Origin: Gaeumannomyces sp. JS-464
Lineage: Eukaryota; Ascomycota; Sordariomycetes; Magnaporthales; Magnaporthaceae
Assembly: GCA_002197995.1 (NCBI GenBank)
Contig: NGZR01000001.1
Span: 12,543,501-12,607,500, forward strand
Direction of reading: 5' to 3'
DNA length: 64,000 bases
Shown one piece after another: positions 34,484 through 45,119 of this stretch (positions are counted from its first letter, which is position 1; every line of letters starts with the position of its first letter). The notes beneath the pieces are model-generated. The model had not been told where the DNA came from and searched no databases. It worked only from the letters and a program-made list of their open reading frames with translations. The position numbers and the translations under genes were made by a program.

Positions 34484-37400
34484 TCAGTTCCGATACAGCA
34501 CCAGCTCGCTTCCCTCGGGCACCCCGCTTCCCTCGGGCACCCCGGCCTGACTCTCGGTGTACTGGCTCGATGCGTCGTCAAAGTCGTCGTCGCGCTCCGA
34601 GCAGTTGTCATCGGTCGTGGTGTGGTTTTCGTCGCGGTTTTGATCGTAGTCGCCGCCATCGCTGGCCGTATCGTCGTCATATGTGCCCGCAACGCTGCTT
34701 TCTGTGATGACCGTGGTGCCTAGGCTCGACCGCCGCAGCGTCTCAGTGTCGCTCGGTTGCCCGTCGTCGGCGTCGACCTCGGTGCCGCCCGCGTGGATGA
34801 CGGAAAGGGCAGGCTGGTGGGGCTGGTGCTGTGGAGTCGGCGCGTTTCCTGCGTCGTCGTAGTCGCTGTCGTCATCCCCTCCAGCGGCCGATCGCGGCGC
34901 GCTATTCTCCTTGTCCTCCCGGTCCGCGTCGAGGTCGCCGTAGCCCTTGGCGTCCACGGCTGGTACTGCTGGGACCGGCGGCACTGGCACGGGCGTGGTG
35001 GCGCGGCTTCCCGCCCAGCTGCTCTTGCGCATGCCCGACCGCCCACCGGGCTGGCGCACGCTCTGGCTGCGCTTGAAGCCGCCGGCAGCGACGTTGTTGT
35101 TGATCTGGCTGAGAGACACGATGCGTCGGGCTACGCCACTGCCGCCGGACTGGCTGGGCGGCGCCAGGCTGTTGCGGTTAGAGGGCGTCGCTATTGCGAT
35201 GTTGATGGGCACTGCGCGCTGCTTCTTGTGTTCGGACGAACGCTTGGTGCCCGTCCTGGCGATGTCCTCCGGGGCGGCTGACGCCGACGAGTCTCTCTGG
35301 CCCTGGCGTTGCGAGGACACGCGCTTGCGGCTCATGGCATCACGGCCCTTGCCAGCGAAGCCACCGGCCTTGGCCATCAGCAGCACTCGCGAGTGATCCA
35401 TGACGCCCTCAAGGATGCGCCGCTCGAGCCCCTGTGCACGATCCTCGACCTCGCGCAGCTCCTCGCGGCGCAGCGAGGCGGCCGTCTCGAGAGAGGCTAC
35501 GTCGGCCGTAAGCCGCGTCCTCCGGCGGGCCCAGTTCCTCCTGCTCGGCGCGCATTGGCCTCGACGCTGCGCCTGAGCGACTCCTGCTCCTCGCGGAGGG
35601 CGGCCACGCTGGCCTCTAGGGCCTCCTTCTGCGCCGCGCCGCGCTCCAGGGCAGCAGCGCGTCTCCTGCAGCGTCTTCTCGCGCTCCTGACGGTCGTCCT
35701 CGATGCGCGCCGTCTGCGCCGCCACGAGGGCCGCCACCTCAGACGCCGTCTGTATGACCTGCTGGTGCACCTTGTCCAGCGTGTCGAGCCGAGCGAAGGC
35801 CTTGTCGCCTCCTGGGTGTGGCCCACCAGCCGGTCCAGCTTGTCGTGCACTGCAACCTTGTCTTGGTCGACCCTGTCTGCCAGCTGATCCAGCTTTTCGC
35901 CGTTGCCAAGCGCACCGGCTTCACACTTGTCTGCCAGGCCATCGAGCTTGCCCAGAACTGTTGCCTGGTCCTCGCTGGTCTTGTCGGACAGCTCTTCCAG
36001 CTTTTCGAGCACCGCTGTCTGGCCCGAGCCGGCCTGTTCCGATAGCTTCTCAAGTTTGTCGACCACAACGGTCTGGTCACTATCGGCCTGTTCCGACAGC
36101 TTTTCGAGCTTTTCAACCACGACGAGCTGATCAGCATCGGCCTGCTCAGACAGCTTCTCGAGCTTTTCGACCACAACCAACTGGTCACTGTCTGTCTTTT
36201 CCGACAGCTTGTCGAGCCGGTCGACTACGATGAGCTGGTCCCCGTCGGTCTTGTCCGACAGCTTGTCGAGCTTCTCGTTGATCGCGGTACTGTCCTGGTC
36301 GGCCTTGTCTGCCAGCTTGTCAAGCTTTTCACCGTTGGCGAGAATGCCCGCCTCGAGCTTCTCGGTCATGCCGTCCACCTTCTCGGGTACCGTGAGGAGG
36401 ATGCCGTCGCATTGCTCAGAGACGCCTTGGATTTTTTCGAGAAGGACGTCGCCGTTGCAGCGCTCGGAGAGACCCTCGACCTTTTCAGTAGAACATCACC
36501 GTTGTAGCGCTCCGAGAGGCCCTCGAGCTTTTCGAGAAGGACGTCGCCGTTGTAACGCTCCGAGAGACCTTCGACCTTCTCGAGGACGACGTCGCCGTTG
36601 TAGCGCCCTGAGAGGCTCTCAAGTTTCTCCAAAACAACGTCACCATTGTAGCGCTCCGAGAGACCCTCGAGGCTTCTCCAGGACAACATCGCCATTGTAG
36701 CGCTCCGAGAGACCCTCGAGCTTCTCCAGGACAACATCGCCATTGTAGCGCTCCGCGAGGCCCTCAAGCTTCTCCAGCAGGACGGCGCCGTTGTACTTCT
36801 CCGAGAGGTGGTCAAGCTTCTGTACAACCTGGCTGTCATCATACTTCTCCGGCGGAGGGGGCAGCATGGGCAGCTCCGGCGGCTTAGCCTCCTCGATCTT
36901 CTCCCGGATGGTCTCGGTGGACGCCTTGGAGTGCTCGTAGTGCTGCCCGACAATGAGCAGGACGTCCTTGAGGCTGTCGAGGATCTGCGGCTGGTACTCG
37001 GAAACCTGGCCCTGCAGACCCTCGACCGCGTCGACGGCACGCTTGACCTCGTCGCGCGTTTGCTGGTGCTCGGCTTTGTCGTCCGTGTGGTTCTCGTCAA
37101 CGCGGCCCACCAGGTCCTCAACGCGCCCGAACACCGTCTTGGATGCCTCCTCCATCTTCTCGAGCGAGTCCGTCACGGTCGAGCCGAGCGTGTCGATCAG
37201 TGCTTTTAGTTCATCCGCCACTGCCTTGCTGCCCACCACGGCCGCTTCCAGCTGCTCGTCACGGGCCTCGCCGCTCTTGGCCCGCTCCTCCATCTGGGCT
37301 TGGAAGGCATCGTACTTGCTCACAAGCTCGCCCACCTTCTCATCAATCTTGGCCGCCACCGCATCCGCCGTCTGCTGAAGCTTCTCGTCCGTCTCGAGCT

Positions 37401-40400
37401 TGGCACCAACAGCGCCCACCCGCGACTCCTCCACCTCGACTTTGACAGCCTCGAGCATCTCCTTGAGTTCGTCGCCGACGCTAGCGCTCTTCCCGACCGT
37501 CTCGCCCAGGGTCTCGAGCAGCTGCCCGACCTTCTCGACACCGCCGGCGCCCTCCTCAAGCTGGCTCTTGACAGTTGACTGAAATTCTTCAAGGAAGGCT
37601 TTGACCTCGTTGACCGTCTCGCCCACCCCGACGGTCTCGGCCTGGCGGTCCTCGAAGGCCTTGGCCGTCTTTTCGGCCTCTGAGCCCGCCATCGAGCGAA
37701 CCTCGGCCAGGAGGGTCTCCAGTCTCTGCAAGTCGTCGCGCGTGGGCAGAGCGGCCAGATCGGTCTTGACCATCTGGTCAACAGCCGTCTTGACATCATG
37801 GCATATAGCCTCAACGGCTTCAACGTCCGTCTTGGTGACGCGATCCGGGTCGTCGAGCTGCTTCTCGTGGCGCTCCTTGAGTTCCTCGAATTCGTTGGCC
37901 ACCTGCGCAATCAGTGACTCCACCTCCTTGAGGTCCTCCTGCCGCGACAGCCCCTCAAGACACTCGAGCTTGGTCTTGAGCGCCCCGAGCGACTCCTTGG
38001 TCTCGAGCACTACCGTTTCCAGCGCGTCAATGTGGTCTTTGCGCACCGCCTGCTCGCCGTCCACCATGTCGTCAAGGCGTCCCTTGGTGTTCCGGAGGAT
38101 AGTCTCGATCGCCACCACGTCCTCCTTGTGGCCGGATCGGCCGCTGCAGAGTCACGGTCGCTGGCAGCAGCCGCCTCGACGGTCTCCTGCAGCTTTTGCA
38201 GCCTCTCGACAATGCCCGCGAGATCGTCCTTGGACGCGAGAGTCTCGGTTGCCCCCGAAAGATCCTGCTTGGACACCAGAATCTCCGCCACGCCCGACAG
38301 ATCCTCCTTGGAAGCCAGAGTCTCGGTCACACCCGAAAGGTCCTTTTTGGAGGCCAATGTCTCGACCGCGCCCGAAAGATCGAGCTTGGACGCGACGTCG
38401 TCCTTGGTGAGTGTGGGCACAGCGGCAGCGGCAGCTGTGGCAGCGGCAACGGCCACCGAGGCGGCGCTGGTCTCGGCCGGGGCCTCCATCGTGTCCATCT
38501 TCATCTGCAGCTGGGCGATGAGCCTCTCGAGGTTTTTGATGTCATCCTGCCGCAGCACGTCCATGGGCACGATGGCGGTACTCATTGAGTTATCAATTGT
38601 AGCCACGGCCTTTTCGTTCGGGTTGGCCAGCTCGCGGATGTCGTTGATGTCTGACTTGATGTCCGACTTGACGCCGTCCAGCCCCGTCTTGAGGGCGTCA
38701 AGGATCTCATCGTTGGCAGTCAGGTCGATAGGTTTGTTGCCGAGGCGCTCAATACACTCGCGCAGGTCCTGCATGCTCTCCTGCAGCGCGTCGAGAACCT
38801 CGTTGGTGCCCGCGATGGGCCGGCTGGCCATCTCGTTGCGCAGGCTGCTGATCCCATCGTGCAGCGCCTCGATGACCTCCTTGTTGCTCCCACCGCTGTT
38901 GGCGCCGGGCACGGCAGACATAGGGACGAGAGACGAGTTGACAGCGTCGCGCAGGTTCTCGATCTCCGTCGTCAGCACCTTGCGTGAGCTGTCAGACGCC
39001 TTGGACACGAGCTCGGCAATCTCCTCACGGAAGTCGTCGAGCGTGTGCACCAGCCCGTCTAGGAATTGCTCCTGGCCGTTGGCGCCCGCAGCCTTGTCGA
39101 CGTAGGCCTCGATGTCAACTCGCAGATTCGCGAACCCCTCTTTGGTGGCGTCGAGCACCTGCTCCGTGTCTCGCTCGCTAGCTGCCAGGTTCTGCTTGGC
39201 CTCGGCCGACACGGCACGGAACTCGTCGCGCATGAACTCGACGATCTCGCCCAGCCGCTCTAGAACCTCGTCGTTGCTGACTGTAGAATGTGTGGGCTCG
39301 GGCATTGGCAGTTCCAGGCCCTCGAGGCCCTCCTTGACCGCGTCGAGCATGTCCTGTTTGGTTACCTCTGCGCCCACTGCCGATGCGGCAACGGGGAACT
39401 CGAACTCCTCGAGGCACTCTCTGACCGCATCGAGGATCTCATCTCGCGAGAGAGCCGGGGGCGTCTCGACCTGCGGCGGCACAAAATGCTTGAGGCCCTC
39501 GACCACGGCCGTGAGCACTTCGTCGCGAGTGGCCCCGGGAGCGGCGTCGTTGGATGGAGCGTACTCGCGCAGGCCTTCCTTCAGGCACTGTAGCACCTCG
39601 TCGCGCTCCAGTCCAATGGTCTGCACCTCGATCTCGGGCTTGTACGTTTCCCAGGCCTCCTTCACCGCGTCCATCACGTCCTCGCGCGTGACCTCTTCCT
39701 TGCGCGGCCGCGATGCCTGCGAGTCCTTTAGCGCCGCGCGAACCGAGTTGTACACTTCGGCGTAGTCTACCACGGGGCCTCGCGACGCGATCGCCGTGGC
39801 CGACTGGCGCCGGTGCTCCTTAAGTAGTTGGTTCATGTGCTGCTTCATCTCCTCGAGGCCCTCGTCTACGACTCGGCTCATCTCGGCCCGCGTCACGGTC
39901 TCGGGTTGGTTCGGCTTCTTGGCCTGCACCTCCTCCAGCCGTCGCCCTATCTCGCGTCCCATTCCTAGCACCTCGCCTCGTAACTCGCGCACCAGCGCCT
40001 TAACCTCGGCCGTCAGCCCGCCGCCCTGGGCGACACTGTCCTTGACAGTTCGGATGATGTTGAGGATGTCGCCCGTCATAGCGTCCGACTCGCCCGAAGT
40101 CGCCGCCGACGAACGCCGAGTGTCGGCATCGGCAAGCAGGCGTTCTCCTGTGCGCTGCAGAGCGCCTCCACTCGGGCCAGCAAAGCCAACGTCGCGAGAT
40201 CCAGGAGACGATGGATCTCCATCGAAGCTGAACTTTCTCGGCGGCACTGATCCGCCACGGCCACCACCACCGCTTGCATCGTGGCATTCACAATGGCGGA
40301 CTCCTCATGGCTACTCTTGACGAGGTTCAGCAGCTCCTCCACCTTCTTTGCAGTTGCCATGCCCGCAACCTTGTCGGCCACGTCCGAGAGGCGGGAGATG

Positions 40401-41807
40401 AGGTTTTCGTGGCCCTCCTTGGTGCCCATATCACGCACAATCCTCTCCAGCAGGGAGATAGTGGCGGGGCCGTCGGCCACAGGGCCGCAAAGCGACGGGT
40501 GCTCATGCGATCGCCATCCAGCGACGCGGAGAAGCTGTTGAGAGACGGGATGCGTGGGAGCGAGAAAGGCCGCGCAACCTTGGACATCGGGGAGCCTGCG
40601 GCATGAGGCTTGCTATCGAGAAGCAGACTGGCGCCGTAGGGGTCCCTCGTCGAGGCCCGCGACGAGAGCTCGTTCGTGCTGGTGAGGAGGTCTCGCAGGC
40701 TGCGGCGGATGTCCTCATCACGTGTATTGGTAGCCTCCTTCAGGCTCAGCAGGTCCGTAGCGTTGTCCCTGCTGCGGCGACTCAACTGCGACATCTCTTT
40801 CTGCAGCGACGTGGCGATGTTGGTCAGGCTGAGGATCTGCTGTGACAGCGAGTCTAGGGCGGCGTTGGGCGGCTGCCTGACCAGCGCCGACGATGGAGCC
40901 GAGTTGGTCACATTCGAAAGCGGTACTGGCTCGGGCTGCGCCGGCTGTTTCTCCTTGGAGGGGTTATGATTGTCCCTATGGTCCCTGGGCGCCGAGGCGG
41001 CGGGCGCCTGTGGCAGCTCCCGCAGCTCCCTCGGAGGCTTGCTGTGACTATTGCCGTGATTACTGTTGCCATTGCCGTTTCCATTGCTGTTACCGTCCCT
41101 GTCCCTGGTCGGGGTGGACAGGTTCTGTAGTGCCAGCATCGTGGCTGACTGCGGCGGTGTTCTCGCCGAGGATGCTGTGGGTCGAGCGGCGAGCAATAGG
41201 CCTGACTATGGGCGTCAGGCTAGGGCCGGGAGAGAGTGAGAGCACCTTCACCTCTGGCGCTTCCCGGTCGTCCTGTGGCCTCGAGTCGTAAAAGGGGTCC
41301 CGGGGCGTGCCGGGGCGGGGGAACTTCTCATGCGAGCGCGGGGTGGAGTTGAGCGATTCTCGCCCGCCCTCAATCATGAAGCCCAGGTCACGGACGCTGC
41401 CGTGCTGCGTCGACTGCATGCGACGGTGAGTCGAGTTCTTGCCGAGAGGCGCCGGTACGAGAGAGTTCTCGCGGGCCTTTTCGGCCAGCGCTGCGTGGGC
41501 CGACTGGATAGCGGCCGACGTGCCTGGTTTGGAGGGCGAGCCGCCAACACTGGGTGACTGGGGATTCAGAGGGAGTGGAGGCGGCGCCCTGTCCGGGTCG
41601 GAGCTGTCCCACCTATTGTCGTTGGAGAGTTTCTGCGGTCAGTCTCTACTGCAGTCTGCTTCCCCTCACGCCCACGCGGCGGGAGATTCGCCCTCTCGGC
41701 TTTACGTACATGGGTATCAACGCCCGGCTGTGGTCCGAAGAGCCGGAATGCTGGTGTCTCAGGGTCCGGTCCAGCTGGCTGGGGACGTCCCGTTCTATCG
41801 GCGGCAT
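34484..41807 (-). CDS. Very large fungal coiled-coil repeat protein
   Basis: About 2,400 residues, function unknown. Exon 1 (41807-41706) encodes MPPIERDVPSQLDRTLRHQH and ends IPMY; a 73-bp intron (41705-41633, GTAAAG/CGCAG) precedes KLSNDNRWDSSDPDRAPPPL. Further conserved-looking blocks are TPPQSATMLALQNL, ILSLTNIATSLQKEMSQLSR, GGLTAEVKALVRELRGEVLG and repeated DEILDAVRECLEEFEF-type helices. Two exact-length repeat arrays follow (see repeats), then a Ser/Arg basic region and an acidic tail ending EGSELVLYRN. Almost all is predicted helix without membrane segments. At least eight one-base breaks disrupt it: about 41155, 40500, 40265, 38130, 36675, 36485, 35805 and two compensating ones near 35500-35655. 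The adjacent frame resumes sensible protein each time. It sits tail-to-tail with SFI1. I know similar conserved proteins exist in Pezizomycotina but no assigned role. Confidence 0.8.
35839..36324 (-). repeat. Nine 54-bp repeats encoding 18-residue units
   Basis: Nine consecutive 18-residue units of the pattern LxKLSEQADSDQxVVVEK, exactly 486 bp, inside the coiled-coil gene. Leu at positions 1 and 4 and a conserved Asp-Gln pair recur in most units. Units diverge moderately at the DNA level, so they are not a recent expansion. Confidence 0.9.
36420..36816 (-). repeat. About eight 48-bp repeats encoding 16-residue units
   Basis: Tandem 16-residue units of the pattern LEGLSERYNGDVVLEK, starting with LDHLSEKYNGAVLLEK at 36816. 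Several are nearly identical at the DNA level (cgttgtagcgctc recurs), pointing to recent amplification. Two frame breaks (about 36675 and 36485) fall inside the array. Confidence 0.88.
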
Positions 41808-42799
41808 CGTGACGCTAGTTCGGCAGATGGAATGTGGTGGTTTACATGCGGCACGTGTGCCGGAGTGGGCGGGTGTGGAGGGAGCCAGGCAAGCTTGTAG
41901 GAAGATAACGGGGTTGTCGGGATGTGGTGTCGCTGTAGGTAGGTAGGTATCTGTTGGTGACGATGCTTGTAAAAAGGAGTTGCTCTCTCTTCAGCCTTTG
42001 CCTTCTCGCGTCTCCAGTGCAGGGAAATGTGGGTGAGAAGAATAAAAGATCGAGGCCGTCCCCCCTGGAGCTATACCCGGGATCTTGTATAATAAATGGG
42101 AACCGAAATGGGCAACAAGGGCGGGTGGGATGTTGACCTCGCACGTCGTCTCGGCCAATGCGGTGCCGTCGCCAGTCAAGCTAAGCCAGGCTCGTCGGGG
42201 CTCCCGCCTGTGACTGTAAACAAAATGCCCTGGCAACCACGACCAAAACAACGCCAACGCACGCACTACCCCCACTGTTTTGCCCAAACGTCCATAAGGA
42301 TCCGCCAACGGCACTTTATCGATAGCTGGCAGGATGGGTGGGGTGGGGCTCATCCGCGCTCCATCCATTCAGGTGCAGGAGCTGAAACTCTCTTGCGCGC
42401 TCCATTGGAACTGGTTGTCCATCGCGCCATGTCACACCGCCGCCGCGCGCTTCAAGTTGCGAAAAGATGCACACAACAAGGAGCGCCGCAAAGAGATCAG
42501 AGAAGGAGCTGAGAATTGACAGCAGAAAACCCGGCCTACCACTTCCCCAAATATTCCAAGTCTATCATATATATACACACACATGATGGCCTTGGATAGT
42601 GAGCCGATTGCGTCCGGTCCTGAGTAATTGCTATATCGCAACGTATCGTAACGCCTTATTTTCAGATACCTCGCACGCCAGGGATCAAAACCTCTAAGAA
42701 GAACAAGAAACGAAGAAAAATTCAAGATCCCGAGTGAGATCTTGTCTCTGGTATTACAGACTCGCATCCCTCACCCGCTCCAAACCACGCCGCGAACGC
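41808..42799. other. Intergenic region upstream of the coiled-coil gene
   Basis: Holds the coiled-coil gene promoter and the 3' end of GGC1. A GTAGGTAGGTAGGTATC run lies at about 41935-41951. No gene recognised. Confidence 0.45.
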
Positions 42800-44215
42800 C
42801 TAGTGACCCGCAATAGCCTTGTCGAAAGCGGGGATTAGGGTCTGGGCGAGCCAGAACGAGAACACGAGCTTGGGGCCCGTCATCAGGAGCTGTAAAAAAG
42901 TCAAAGGTCAGTTCTTTTCTTTCTTTCCTTTCTTTTCCTTCACAATACGTACCTTGGGCACCAGACCCTTGAAGAAGCTCGATATTCCCTCCTTCCTGGC
43001 CATGTTGGACAGAATACGGAAGCCGCTCTCCGGGTTCTCGAAGTTCCTGTTCTGGATCCTGGTCTTGATCACGTCCAGCGGGGCCGACACAACGAGCGAG
43101 GCTGATGCTCCCGCGATCGAAGCCACAAAGTTCTGGAACCACGACGCTTTGTTGTAGTCCTCGAGCTTGAAAAGAAATTCTTTGGCGAAGGCAGATCCAC
43201 CAAACAACTAGTGCGCGCGCCGGTATCAGCGTCAGTGACCATGTAACCTTGTCGTAGTGCTGGAGGCGCATAAGTATATGACGGTCCGAAAACCCCCACT
43301 TACAGCAAAGGAGCCCGGCGCATTCCTAGCCGCGGTCCAGCCCCATCCCCTGTACAGCCCGAACCCCTCGTCCCGCACAATCTTGATCACGCCCCTGCCA
43401 CGGAAGGCCTCCGGGTTGGTTTGACGCTTGATCTTGAGAACGTCCAGAGGCAGCAGGACGATCTCGCCGATGCCGATCAGACTAAGGCGCATCCGTCAGT
43501 TCCCGTCCGTTGGCGCAGACCAACAAAAAAGGTGAACACAGCGCGGGCCATGAGGGGGTCGTCAGCCATACCTTCCGGCCGTTGAGTGCAGTATCGCCTT
43601 GCCCGTCTTCTTTCCGAACGCGTTCTCGAAGTCCTTGCCATAGCCGGCCGTGAGCCAGTCACGCGCGATTGGCTGGCCGCCGTACTTGTATATCCTCTGC
43701 AGCACCTTGTAGCCGGCAGCGTAGCCCAAGCCCGGGAACAGAGAGAAGAACTTCCGGCCTGCCGACGCGGATGCCTTGTCCTTGAAGATGACCGACTTAA
43801 GTTGGCTCAGGCTTGAAACCTGAAGGAGATTGCGAATTGTGTCAGTCCCGTCGTGTTCCGGGCGCGCAGGCCTTGTCCATCTACCCAGCGTCCGTTGGCG
43901 GCTGTACCTTGGTCTCGTTGCTCATGAGCCGCTTGGCAATAGTGTCAACCTAAAAGGGATATATTAGTATGCGCGATCGTCGTTGCCGTCCAATCGAGGC
44001 GATCCAGAACGCACGGGGTGGAACACAGCGAGCTCCGAGATGCCCGCAGAGCCTAGGATTGAACCACAGATACGAAAGTCAGCGGATGCCCTGGACATAG
44101 TCGCCGGCCGCCAAACCGTAGCACAATAGCAAAAAGCTCGGGAATATTCACCTGATCCGAGCAACCGCGCCAGGTTGGACTCCTTCTCGCGACCGCCACC
44201 AACTGGAGGAGACAT
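42800..44215 (-). CDS. ggc1: Mitochondrial GTP/GDP carrier
   Basis: Inner-membrane carrier exchanging GTP and GDP, needed for mitochondrial nucleic-acid synthesis and iron balance in yeast. Seven exons: 44215-44152, 44052-44015, 43949-43908, 43819-43572, 43481-43304, 43207-42953 and 42889-42800, all GT-AG. Phases agree and total 305 codons. Signatures are ELAVFHP|VDTIAKRLMSNETK for repeat 1, SLIGIGEIVLLPLDVLKIKR with RGWGWTAARNAPGSFA for repeat 2, and SAPLDVIKTRIQNRNFENPE with FFKGLVPKLLMTGPKLVF for repeat 3. The VLLPLDVLKIKRQTN and NAPGSFALFGG blocks are diagnostic of Ggc1 against other carriers. No frame break occurs. This intron density is the highest in the window. Confidence 0.95.
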
Positions 44216-45119
44216 TGTGAGGGGCGGGTGTAAGTGGCCCAGGAGAAAAGGGGGTTAAAAGATTGGCGATATGATTGAGAACGGGGTATGATAAAGTAGG
44301 TAGACTAGGGTTTTCGAGAGGAGAAAATTGAATGTCGGAGACGACGAGGCGGTCGGTAACTGTGTGTCTTCCGACGTAGAAGGAGGACGCAATATACAGC
44401 AAAGACGCAAGTCCGTGTCCGGAGCTAACGCAAGGAGCAATTCAAAGAAAAAATTTATTTGGTGGCAGCCGATAAGTCGCATCAATTGATAGCAGCCGCT
44501 CCGCGGGCACCAGCTCATCCAAGGAACGGGGTAGCTCTGACCACTCAAAGCGCACAATTCACCCCGCCGACAATCCATCTGGCTGCGCCCCGCCAAAAGG
44601 GTCTAGAGTACCTAGGTAGGTAGGTAGGTTGCTCCGATGGGAAAAGGGATATAAATGAAAAGGGAGCGAAGACAATAATGTGTCTGCTTACCTACCTAGG
44701 TGGCTACCTATGGGTCGAGAAAGAGAAAAAGAGAGGCACCCAGACACCCTGCCCGGGCATGAGATGCCAGAAGCCTGTCAATATAACGTTATCCCAATGG
44801 AATCCAGGCGCTTGCCGTCTTCACGTCCGGACACGTCCGCCAGGGGGCTTGTACAAAATGAAAGGAGCAGAGGGGAGTCGAGATGAGAGGAAGGCTGCGG
44901 CTTTGATACACTTGTGCGCCGCACCACAATATATCAGTACCTAATAGGTGTCAAATATGTACAAGTCCCCCGCCCCCACCAAGTTGACGCAGGTTCCCGC
45001 CGGTTCCCGAGAATCTCTCGTTTAAGATGAGTAATAAATAATATAACACAACGCAGCGCAGTGCTCCAACCTTCAATCGTTCTTGGTCTCGCGGCTCGCG
45101 AAAATGACCCTTTCCGAGC
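44216..45119. other. Intergenic region between ggc1 and RPC82
   Basis: Contains the ggc1 promoter and two ACCTAGGTAGGT-type motif clusters (44609-44630, 44689-44710). No gene recognised. Confidence 0.45.
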
